From Simmondsia chinensis (lineage: Eukaryota > Streptophyta > Magnoliopsida > Caryophyllales > Simmondsiaceae): 64,000 bases of DNA. Under the pieces are notes generated by a model. It had not been told where the DNA came from. It worked only from the letters and a program-made list of their open reading frames with translations, and made no database searches. A program made the translations under genes and the position numbers. How positions within the stretch are numbered: position 1 is the first letter of the stretch; every line of letters begins with the position of its first letter. The DNA lies in the NCBI GenBank assembly GCA_018398585.1, contig JAGTTD010000022.1:5172501-5236500 (forward strand), given 5' to 3'. Below, piece by piece: positions 1-10,900 of the stretch.

Positions 1-19
1 TTTATACTGCTCCCTAATT

Positions 20-712
20 GGGCAAGGATCCGGTGCTGTGGGAGCCACAACACCTTTAGTAGTGGGTGGGGGGAGGGAGAGGGAGAGGGGAGACAAAGAT
101 AGTAAATTTAAAAAGTTATTAAAAATTTAAATTATATTTATAAAATAATTTTAATATATAAATTTATTTATTTTACTATTTATTATTTTGGTACTATATA
201 AATTTTTGTTAAAAATACGAAAATGACTTATACGTATTGTTGTTATTATTTATTATAGTGCGATTCTCCCACAGCACCTTTTGCAATGGAAGAGAGAGAG
301 TTAATTTTAAAAATTATTAAAATTTAAATTATTTATAAAATAATTTTAATATATTAATTTGTTTGTTTGACTATTTATTATTTAGTTTCTGAATAAATTT
401 TTGATGAAAATATCAAAATGACTTATATATATATTATCGTTATTATTGATCATATTATCATATTTTAGATAAAATATGCTAATATAGTAAATAATAACCA
501 TTATATATATAAGTTATTCAATATTTTAAACAAAAATTTATCCACAGGCAAATAATAAATAGGAAAAAAAAAAAAGCAAAGTTATATATTTAAATTATTT
601 ATATAAATAATTAAAATTTATAATAATTTTTAAATTTACTTTCTCTCTTCTCATTCTTTCTCGTAATGTTAAAAAGGCGCTGTGATTCTCCTACGGCATC
701 TGATCCTTGCCC
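20..712. repeat. MITE-like terminal-inverted-repeat cluster
   Basis: The left end begins GGGCAAGGATC with GGTGCTGTGGGAG close behind. The right end carries the inverted counterpart, ending GATCCTTGCCC near 712. A second internal copy of the same terminus lies near 260-300. The interior is AT-rich, without coding potential, and roughly self-complementary (AAATTTAAAAA-type arms beside GAGAGAG / CTCTCTC). Related units recur at 2096-3535. This looks like a small non-autonomous DNA element present in nested or tandem copies. The superfamily is not determined because no clean target duplication was seen. Confidence 0.5.
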
Positions 713-907
713 CTTCTCAGTTTCGAAAATCCTCACGTCCAGTCACTCCCATAATTTCTTAATAAATAATTTATTCCTCCCCCCAACCCCATTCCATTCA
801 CATGGAAAAATTATACCATATTAAAAAAAAAAAAAAAAAAACTCTCTCCTCTTTTTTTGTTCCCGATCTTCAACGGCCAAGAGGAGTAGACTGGACGGAG
901 CTACGAG

Positions 908-1981
908 ATGAGCACTGAATCAGGTGATCAAAACTTCTATTTTCTCTGTCAATTTCTTCTTTTTGGAGCGAAATTTGAATTCATTTTCGAAAGTAACCGC
1001 TTTGCTGTATGTGTACGGATTGTGTAAATTGATGATACGAGCCAAAATAGAATTGAGGTATTGAGACAGATATTCCCAAGCCTCACATTACCACTTAGCC
1101 GAGCTGCGCTCTTATGCCTCGTCAGTACTTCTTGGCGACTTGCTACCCTTTTAGTCCCCGGCTCACCTAGCAAGAAGAACAGCGCAGATGCTTGCCAAGT
1201 CATCACCATACCTAGTCACGTCGCCATGTCATCTACTTGCCTAGTCATTTGTGGCACCTCATCACTTAGATATTTGTTAGATATTTTGTCTATTTTATCT
1301 ATAAATAGGATTAGTGAGGGTAATAGGGTTATGCTTAGATGAATGTTGATGATATATTCTCTCTCTCTCTCTCCTAATCTTTTTCTATGTTTCTTCCCTT
1401 TTTTTAATGTAATTCTCTCCTTTCTTCTATCAATATAATACTATGTCATGATTGTAATAAGTAGGATAAGTAGTATAAAGACATTAGTATTAGTATTAAG
1501 TAGTTAGCACTGGGGGGAATGATAGTTATTAGTTAGTTAGAGATATTCTTGTATTGGTAGATGTAGTTATAATGTTGTATTGAGTTAGTTGGCATTAGCT
1601 AGATATTTTGCATGGGCTTGAACTAGTATAAGTACTTGATACATTGCATATAATGAGGAATTCAAATGATAATTCAATGATAAACTTTTCTCCCTTAATA
1701 TTCAATTCTCTCTATTTCCCCCTCGAATTCTCTTCTCTTTCTCAGTTCTCCCTCTCCCAAACTCTCTTTCTTTCAAGTCATAATCCAAGCCCACCTCGGG
1801 TCATGACATACTATCTTTATGTTTCTATTCTTGGATGCCTTAATCGATTATGATTCGTAAAAATCTTCGTTTGATTTTGGATTTGCAGTGATTGAATTCC
1901 TTGGCGTAGTGCCGTTGCTTCAGCAGTTACCGAGTTTGTCTCTTAAGCAAATCACTGGAGTTGTCAAAGTTAAAAATTACG
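908..1981 (+). pseudogene. Duplicated exons 1-2 of the acyl-CoA thioesterase gene
   Basis: This is a second copy of the first two coding exons of the gene at 3751. Exon A1 is 908-923 (ATG, 16 nt, donor GT at 924). Exon A2 is 1889-1981 (acceptor AG at 1887-1888, donor GT at 1982), exactly 93 nt like the main exon 2. The reading frame is open and gives MSTES followed by VIEFLGVVPLLQQLPSLSLK, with several substitutions relative to the main copy. Flanking promoter and intron sequence is duplicated too (about 677-2098 against 3523-4098). The copy lacks the TATATAAA motif found upstream of 3751, having an A-run there instead, and its intron carries a large insertion. Later exons are absent, so it is either a dead 5' fragment or an alternative first-exon pair; splice phases would permit the latter. 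Confidence 0.75.
1030..1855. mobile_element. Insertion of about 0.8 kb in the duplicated intron
   Basis: Aligning the duplicated intron with intron 1 of the main gene shows about 826 bp of extra sequence, entered at a GTAAAT-like motif that recurs on both sides (GTAAAT / GTAAAAAT). The insert contains a CT microsatellite near 1357-1374, TATA-like ATAAATAGG near 1302 and LTR-like leader sequence, but no convincing coding region. It may be a solo LTR or composite insertion; no family was recognised. Confidence 0.4.
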
Positions 1982-2095
1982 GTATTTCTTTATTTTTTTA
2001 TGGTTTGAGCTCTGCTGTGGTTGAATCGAATCGCAATTGAAAGTGTTAATTTGCTTGATCAGGTTCAATTTGGCGGTTTACATGTTTGAATTGAT

Positions 2096-3021
2096 ATTTG
2101 TAATACAGTTAAATAATAGTGATAATATATACAAGTTATTTCAATATATTTAGCAAAATTTTATCCGGCACTTAAATAATAAATAGTAAAACAAATAAAT
2201 TTATACATTAAAACTATTTTATAAAAATAATTTAAATTTTAATAATTTTTTAAATTTACTCTCCCTCCTTATTCTCTCTCCCATGGCTAAAGGTGCTGTG
2301 ATCCTTGCTAAGGATCAAGTGCTGTGGGAGAATCAAAGCACCTTTAGCAATGGGAGGGAAAGAAAGAGGGGAGAGAGAGTAAATTTAAAAAAAAAATTAT
2401 TAAAAATTTAATTATTTATATAATATAATTTTAATATATAAATTTATTTATTTAACTATTTATTATTTAAGTATTGGATAAGTTTTTGTTGAAAATATTA
2501 AAATGACTTATATATATATTAGTGTTATTATTTATTATATTAACATATTTTGTGTAAAATATGCTAATATAGTAAATAATAATACAGTAAATAATAAAAA
2601 TAATATATACAAGTTATTTTGATATTTTTAAGAAAAATATATATTAAAACAAACAAACAATTTATACATTAAAATTATTTTATAAAAATAATTTAAATTT
2701 TTAATAATTTTTTAAATTTACTCTCTCTCCTCTCATTCTCTTTCCCATTGCTAAAGGTGCAGGCAAGGATCAGAGAGAATCACAGCACTTTTAACAGTGG
2801 GAGAAAGAGAGAGAGGTGAGAGAGAGTAAATTTTAAGAATTATTAAAAATTTAAATTAGTAAATTAATTATTAAAAATTAAAATTATTTATATAAAATAA
2901 TTTTAATATATAGATTTATTTAGTTGACTATTTACCATTTAGGTAATGGTTAATTTTTTTTGTTGAAAATATCAAAATAACTTATATATTTATTGTTATT
3001 ATTCACTATAAAATATAGGAT
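2096..3021. repeat. Further MITE-like units, head to head
   Basis: At 2281-2345 the right end of one unit (GCTAAAGGTGCTGTGATCC) abuts the left end of another (GTGCTGTGGGAGAATCA). The second unit runs to about 2775, where the inverted terminus CCCATTGCTAAAGGTGC recurs, and a third unit starts near 2785. Interiors share the AT-rich arms seen at 20-712. No gene is present in this stretch. Confidence 0.5.
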
Positions 3022-3155
3022 AGAGGTTCTTGGAACCAGTCTCTCAATAGGGTATTCCTCTGGTGGGTAAGGCTGCATGCATCATACCCCTCCCAAACCC
3101 CGCTCACGTGAGAGCTCTTGTGGTATTGAGCTTGTTGTTATTGTTATTATTATAT
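3022..3155 (+). mobile_element. Diverged SINE/LINE 3' module
   Basis: It contains GTAAGGCTGCATGCATCAT, a CCCAAACCCCGCT motif, AGCTCTTGTGGTATTGAG and a tail of GTTGTTATTGTTATTATT. This is the layout of the 3' ends of plant Au/TS-type SINEs and their LINE partners, matching better preserved copies at 7870, 29700, 44625 and 52428. It is an old fragment without a recognisable head. Confidence 0.55.
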
Positions 3156-3198
3156 TTACTATAAAATATGCTAATATAATAAATAATAATAATATGTA

Positions 3199-3520
3199 CA
3201 AATTATTTTAATGTTTTCAACAAATTTTATCAAATACCTAAATAATAAATAATAAAATAAATAAATTTATATGTTAAAATTATTTTATTAAAATAATTTA
3301 AAATCTTAAAAACTTTTTAAATTTACTTTATCTCTCTTCTCTTTCTCTCTTCCACTGTTACAAATTATTTTAATGTTTTCAACAAATTTTATCAAATACC
3401 TAAATAATAAATAATAAAATAAATAAATTTATATGTTAAAATTATTTTATTAAAATAATTTAAAATTTTAAAAACTTTTTAAATTTACTTTATCTCTCCT
3501 CTTTCTCTCTTCCACTGTTA
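3199..3520. repeat. Near-perfect tandem duplication, 162 + 160 bp
   Basis: Unit 1 is 3199-3360 and unit 2 is 3361-3520. Both begin CAAATTATTTTAATG and end TCTTCCACTGTTA. By eye they differ mainly by a 2-nt length change in the pyrimidine run and one base near AAAATCTTAAA / AAAATTTTAAA, so the duplication looks recent. It lies within the MITE-like terminus just upstream of the thioesterase promoter. Confidence 0.85.
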
Positions 3521-3539
3521 ATAATGCTGTGATTCTCTC

Positions 3540-3750
3540 ACACCATCCGATCCTTTCGGCAAACTGGAAATCCTCACGTCCGGTCAACCACCCCATAATT
3601 CCTTAATAAATAATTTATTTTCCCCCATTCCATTCACATGGAAAAATTATGCCATATTTTCCTATATAAAATATTAAAAAAAATCTCTCTCCTTGTTATT
3701 CGTTCCTGATCCTCAACGACCAAGAGGAGCAGACTGGACGGAGCTACGAG
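3540..3750 (+). promoter_or_regulatory. Putative core promoter and 5'UTR of the thioesterase gene
   Basis: A TATATAAA motif lies at 3663-3670, about 80 bp before the ATG at 3751, followed by a CT-rich leader. An ACGT-core motif (TCACGTCC) occurs near 3573. The upstream duplicate at 720-907 conserves most of this block, including the ACGT motif, but not the TATA motif. Transcription start is inferred only. Confidence 0.5.
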
Positions 3751-4937
3751 ATGAACACTGAATCAGGTGATCAAAACTTCTATTTTCTCTCTCAATTTCT
3801 TCTTTTTGGAGCGAAATTGGAGTCGATTTTCGAAAGTAACCGTTTCGTTGTACGTGTACGGATTGTGTAAATCGGCGTTTGGTTTTGGATTTGCAGTGAT
3901 TGAATTCCTTGGCGCAGTGCCCTTGCTTCAGCGGTTACCGAGTTCGTCTCTTAAGCGAATCGCCGAACTTGTCCAAGTTAAAAATTACGGTATTTCTTTA
4001 TTTTTGAGTTCTGCTGTGATTGAATCGAATCACAATTGAAAGTGTTAATTTGCTTGATCAGGTTCAATTTGGCTGTTTGCATGTTTGAATTGATATTTTT
4101 TCTTGTTAGATTGGTGATGATTTTGTTAAATAACTTTTATCAAATTCGTATAGTAGTGTGGTATTCCAGGATTATGGTAGTCCTAGGAAATGCAATTAGA
4201 ATTTTAGTTATTGGATAAGTGATACATTGTATATACTTGACCCGATCACCTCATCGAGTGATCATCCCTGCCAGTTTAATTGTAATACTACTGAACTCTT
4301 TAGCAAAATACAGTACGAAATTAAAGGGATCTAATACGTACACATATTATTTGGTTATATACACGAAAACTTTTGTCATAAATTTGTTGACTTACAAAAA
4401 TAAAAAGGAGTGTTAGTCGCAATAGCGGTAGTTGAGATATAACACATAGTAAATGATAAGATAATCAATAATTTTAGAGTTAAAGTGATAAGCTTTGCAA
4501 AATATAGAATTTGGATATTTAATTTAGTTGTAGGTATTGGTTTTCTTATACGGATATGTGTCCAAAATTTGTATTATACGCAAATTTGTCTTGTAGAGCT
4601 GCTAAACAAAATCTTTTCTGGGTAGATGACTAACAAAATTCTTGACAATTAACTGATCGTGTTTGAGTGACTCAATGTTTTGCCCGTGTAAGTTACTTCT
4701 TTTTATAGTATTCTGATACCCGCCTTAGGGGAAAGTAAATTGTGAACATCGTTTACTGCATTCTTCCTGAAATGAAATTGCTTCATCTTCAAGTCATGCG
4801 ATGCTTAAAGAATGGGACACTTGAATTACCCTTTAGAAAGGATGGCTTGAGACTACATAATTTTTAGAGATGACCTGGGACTACTGAAATGGGAGGTAAT
4901 AAATTAATTTTGGACAAGATAGCATACTTTTCTATTT

Positions 4938-4968
<31 letters not shown>

Positions 4969-7900
4969 CTGGGGGGGGGGGGTGAATTTCCATAATTGGG
5001 GGGTGCGTGGATGGCTATCGGCATTCTCCACCACTAGGCTATGTCCCTAGGAGACAATATAAGTAAGTGCCTATGCAAATTATGTTCACTGCTAGAAAAT
5101 GCAGTGAGTATTACTGCAAGGGAGGATGCTTCAGTGTCATTAATCATTTCCTTGGTGTTCTCTTGAAATTGTCTTTTCTTGAGTCCAACTCAGATTCATA
5201 AAAGCTTCACAGGTCTGTCAATATTACATTAACATTAAAGAAAAAAAAACAAAAACTATGCCTCCATGTGTGTCTGTGTGTGTGTGGACGTGCCATGCCT
5301 TGTGTTTTTCTTTCTGAAAATCTATTCTCCTAAACATTTCACTATTCTTCTGTAGACAAGGGAGAGTTTGTTATTCGTCATGGAGAAAGTGAAGGTGGGA
5401 TCCACTTTGTATGGGATGGAGAGGTAAAATATGATTGTGATGTTGAACTGCATGAGCTTCTCTTTGCTCTTCTCTTCTGGTGATTTGGATTTAATTTATA
5501 GTTCTTTCGTAAGTTAGGTTGAGGTTTCTGGACATTCTGAGGATGAAATACGGCCTGAGTTCCAACTGAAGCGTTATGATTATTTTGGAAATGGTGAGTT
5601 GTGCAACTCTTGATTCTTTTGGCTTTGAGTCCATTGGTATTGAATTTAGGAAAACATAGATAAAGGATTTTATGTCAGCCTTGGTCAGTTTGAAACTTGG
5701 AAAGAACATATGAAAAGGTACAGGAAGGGAACATGTTGAAAACCTTAGAACTTCTTTAGTAGAAGTCCCCCTTTTCCCTTTTACTGCTAACTTGGTAAAA
5801 GTTGCTTTTCTGCAAATCTAACAATCTTTTACTATTTGCTCGAAAGAAATTCAGTTGGTAAATGAACTTTTTCATGTGAAGCTTTGAAGGTATTAGATGA
5901 GAATGAAATATCCAAACAACAGGAACAAGGGTGAGGAACAAGAAGCTCCAAACTGAGTTTGCGTTTGTTAGATATTCAGGAAGCTAAACAGCGTAAAATG
6001 TACAATAAAAAATACCAAGTTGGGATACATAAACTTCAGAGACAACTTCTTTTATTTTATAATGGTTCTGTTACTATGGAGTGATTATATGAGAAAAGAA
6101 GGATATAAGTTGCGATGATGCTTTAAGCTGGCAAATTAGTCGCTAACCTTATTTCTTAGGGGGTCTGAGCAGGGGACCTTGGGGTGTGATATTACTGGGG
6201 ATGACCCACTGTATCATGCTTCTACGACTTGGTGGCGTCAACATATTTGAAGGCTTTGGACCTTTAACTGTAGGCTAATTATGAACTGGTGTCTTGGTTT
6301 GCGAGCTAAGAAGAGTTGGGATTGTTGTTGTAGTTGATCTCTCTCTTCAGAAGCTTCCAACTCTTGTCCAGAAAACACTAGTAGGCTAGTATCCTCAATC
6401 TCCACCAGGCTGGATGTCAGTCTTTTGACTTCTAGTCAATACCATATTTCCCATCAGTGATTGGCTATTTCGATCTTCGTTAGCTTAGTGTTATCAGTCA
6501 ATAGTTTGCTTTTAGCTACTCTTGATGCTCCTAGTCTCTGGTGGCCAGAGCTGTCAAGACTTGACACCTCTTTTCCCTTTCAACATGCAAGAAGTTTGTT
6601 GCCTTGGCAGCTCTGCACCCATTCATCTTGCAGCCTTTCAGTGTAATCCGAATGTGTTTCTGTTGGATGTTATGCGTTCTTTAACTGTGGTTCGCTAGTC
6701 TCTATGGCTTTGATGGAATAAAGCAACAGTGATGCGCTGTTATTAGGTTGTCGGCTCAACTCGTAAACTACAAAACCTGTAAGATCCATGTTCGTTACTT
6801 TATATCTGAAACCTGTACTTTACAGTTCTATTAGAGATCATGACAGAATTGATGCTGTTGGGTTATTTGTGGAGTTCCAGTTCGTGCTGTCTTTGATGAA
6901 TGGTTGCAGGATGCAAACACATGGTAAATGCATTTGTCAGACAAATCAATGGTAAAACTATGGTTAAAAAAAAAGGGTAAACCTGGATTTTCTATTCTTA
7001 CTAGGATCTGTTTTTGCATCTGCACGATTCAAAGGCTGAGACTCGTTGGTTTATCCTGTCATTTCTTTTGTTGTACTCCTAATAACATCTTGCTTGCAAT
7101 ATATGGGCAAATGAAACCAATCAAGGTTTGGTCTAGTGATGATGATCATCATGGGCCAAGCATGCCACCTCGGATTGAATCCCATTACTAGCAAATACCG
7201 CTTGACCCTGTCCTTACCAACGTAAAATGTAAGGGCGATTGGATACATATCTAAAAAAATTATTTATCATACTAATAAAAAATAACTTAATAATATAAAT
7301 CAACCAACAATAGGAGGCCTGAGTATGGGTGGTATTTGTGGACAAGCTATGCTTATCAAAATGGGGGCGGCATTGTTGGTAGAGATAGACTATAATGGAG
7401 TAAGCCATGATCGTGGGCGATGGAGGTGGACCATTGTGTTGAGGTGAAATTATAGAGTGACGAGGCATGGTTGTGGTGACCACAATGTCGGGTGGTGGGA
7501 TTGCACCATGGTGGTGGCACCTCATGATGGTAGATGGTGATAGATCGAGTGGTGCCTATGGTGACAGTGAGTTACGGCGAGTAGGAGCGAATCATGATAA
7601 TGGTTAGTTATGGTAGACCAGTGAGTGTAGTAAGCCATGGAGGTATATGGAGTGATAATGGGAGCAAGTGGCTGTAAAAGTGAAAGTGGGTCATGGGAAT
7701 AGCAATGGGGAAGAAGGGTGGGTACTGGGGGTACTTTCCCTATACCCATGCCCGCCTAAAAATTTCATATTCGTCATTGGGTACAAATACCCATGCCCGC
7801 CCCATTACCTACAGGTATCCAACAACTACCCATTACCCATCCTGTACCCGTCCCATACCGACCGTTATACAACAACAACAACAACAGTCCCAGTACCTCA

Positions 7901-10900
7901 AGGGCTCCCGCAAAAGCGGGGTCTGGGGAGGGTAGATGTACGCAGCCTTCCCCCTTGAGGGTGTGAACCTGAAGAGAGGCTGTTTCCGAGGACCCCCAAC
8001 ATGAGAGGAAAGTCTTCGTCGCCTCATGGAGACCTGTGAGCAATGGGTTGCGAGTAATTTGTCATGAAAAAAAAAGAGTAAGCCATAGCCTAAAAATGCC
8101 CTAGAGGGGACTACGAGGCAAAACCTATCCTCCAAGACAGCTAGAATACCCAAATATGCCAAATAAATAAATAAGCGAATAAGCAAATACACAAATAATC
8201 ACAAATAATCAAATAAGCAAATAGGCCGATAGTAGACAGATAGACAAATAGGCGTATAGGTAGATAGGTACAACCTGATGGGCCTATACGCCTATGAACC
8301 CATAAGTAGCCGAATAATCAGCGTTATGCGGCCGCTACCTCTGCTACTCCTATGTTAGTCCTCCCTCGAGCTCGAGCTCTATCTAGCTCTATCTGAGGCC
8401 ATCTCCTTCCGTGGGATTAGGTGGGTAAGGTCCTGCCGTACGACTGCAGTCGTCCCTCCTTTGGCCTGTTACAACCTCTTCTACCTAGCGTGGTACGAAT
8501 CTGATCGCAATACCTGACTGGAGCAGTGGATGGTCTCCTCCTGGCGTGCTTGAACCACTTCAAGAACAACTTCTTCAATTTTATATTCTTTCTTCTATCT
8601 AGGCCACGCCCCACTATGCCATATACCACATCCCTGATGGCCGCCCCTGGGACTGCAAGTCCATATGCCCAGGCTTTGGAATAGGCATATCGTAGGTTCG
8701 TGGCACTAGATCGGGCTGATCATACCGACCGTTATAAATTTCATATTTATAAGTTAAAACACATAACAAAGCACATAGTCGGAGTTATTACCTCTATGAT
8801 CACTTAGGCAATAAATGAAGTAAATAAGAACATATATTAAGATAGAGACATTCAATAAGATAAAAAATTGGGTAGGGGTAGGTAATTGACGGGTACGGGA
8901 CATGTACGAGTCATGTATATGCAGGTAAGGTGGGGCGGGTACAAGCCTATACCCGTACTTGCCAAGGGTGTTCATAGTTCGGTTAACCGTACCGAAAAGT
9001 ATTTCTATTCGGTTAACTGCAACCTAAATACTCAAAAATCCTTAACTATTACAATTACTAAAAAGATTGGCTAACCGCTTTTCGGAAAATCAGTAATCCA
9101 TTTCGGTGATTACTGATTAACCAGTTACCAAATTAAAAGTGAATATAGATTGAAAAAAACTCCAATCAAAACGCAAAAGAATTGTGATTTAGCACAACTT
9201 GCTAATCGAAAACACAATTCAATTTTTATTCTCAACACTTGAAAATAATAAATTACAAGGCTCTATTTATAGAAAGCTAAACCTTAAAAGGATATTAGAT
9301 AAGATAAATCCTAATCCTAATAGAAAACTAATTTTCTAAATATAAGATAAGCTAAACCTTAAAAGGATATTAGATAAGATAAATCACAAATCTAATAGAA
9401 AACTAATTTTTTTAAATATAAGATAAGCTAAAAAAACTAAATTAAATAAAATAGTGTTGCATCATTCTCCCCGTCTTGAAAAAGAATAGTTCGTCCTCGA
9501 ACGAGAAGAAGGGCTGCACGAACGACGTGGTGAAGTTGACCTGGGTAAGTCCTGTAGCAATTGAGGCTTCAGAGTATGATAAGCTCCATCAATAGGAATC
9601 GTCACAGAGTTGTCAAATCCATTATAGGTTATGCGATGATCGAACTGCCAAGGACGTCCTAGAATGATATCACAATCAAGAAGGTCGCATCCAAAAAAGC
9701 GTGTGGGAAAGAGCAAATTCCCAAGTCTCAAATCAATCTTCACTGTAGAGCACACGATCTTCCCAACATCGTCATGTTGGAAACCAAAGAGCCGAATAGG
9801 GCGAAAATGTTCCTGTGGTACTCCCAATTCTTGTACCACTCATCTAGATATCAAATTAAAAGCAGCTCCCGTGTCAACAATAGCATGTACGAGTGTTTCA
9901 AGTCCACACCAATCGGCTACCCCAGCATGATTAAAAATCGTAGTGCGCAATCTAGGAGGTCTATGCTCCTTATTCTTGGACTTAGGGCGGTGCGGAGTAG
10001 CAACACAAATAATCAGCTTCTCATCTTTGCTAGTCTCATCTTCCGATCCTGAATATTCAACTGCCTCAACTGTCTCTTCCTTTAACTCACTTGTTTCTTC
10101 TCCATTAGCTTCAACTGATGCTATATCATTAGATGAGTTAGGCTCTACTAGAGTCACCATCTTTTTAAACTTCAAAGGGCAATCTCGAGTTGGGTGTCCT
10201 TTAGCTCCACAACAATAACACATGATAGAACTTCTAGGAACCATATCTGACCGAGGACCTAAAGCTTCCTGTTGCATCTTCCATTTACGTTCTGCATTTA
10301 TGGCATAAGAAGCAGCCATGTCCACAGACTCAAATGTCATACCATATAACTCTGCCTGAATATGAGATTTAAGACCACCAATATATCTTATGACACGTTG
10401 GTGCTCAGACTCCTCAAATGAGCAACGAGTGACAAGTTTCTGAAACTCGTGTGTGTATGAATTGACATCTTTATCTATCATCTTCAAAGAACATAGTTTG
10501 GAATATAATTCTCGAGCATAATTGAAAGGAACAAATTTTCGAGTTATGGCTTCCTTTAATCGGTTCCAAGTCAAAATCGGACCTTGGAGACCTGGGTGAG
10601 TCTTAGTATAAATCCACCAACTAAGTGCATATCCCTTGAGACAAGCTACAGCAAAATTAATCGATCTTCTTGTTTAACCCCTTTACAAGTAAAAATATTC
10701 TCCATGTAACTAATCCAGTCATAAAGTTCTTCAGGGTCCCCTTCCCCTTCAAACTTCGGCAATTCCAATTTCAACCCATAATCTGACTTGTGTGTATTAC
10801 CTGAATTAAAGTCTGAGAGCCTTACTATTTGTGGAGTCATGTGTGCAATAGTGTTTGAACTGCCATCAGGTTGCTCGGGCACAACTTGCTTCCCATAATG

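Noticed and set aside
1519..1807. Separate solo LTR (TGATAGTTATTAG...GGTCATGACA) inside the 0.8-kb insertion
   Set aside because: TG...CA ends are present but no matching 5-bp target duplication was found.
4947..4982. Poly-G tract as a functional G-quadruplex element
   Set aside because: Such homopolymers, like the C-runs at 29485 and 52200, may be sequencing or assembly artefacts, and nothing links them to a regulatory role.
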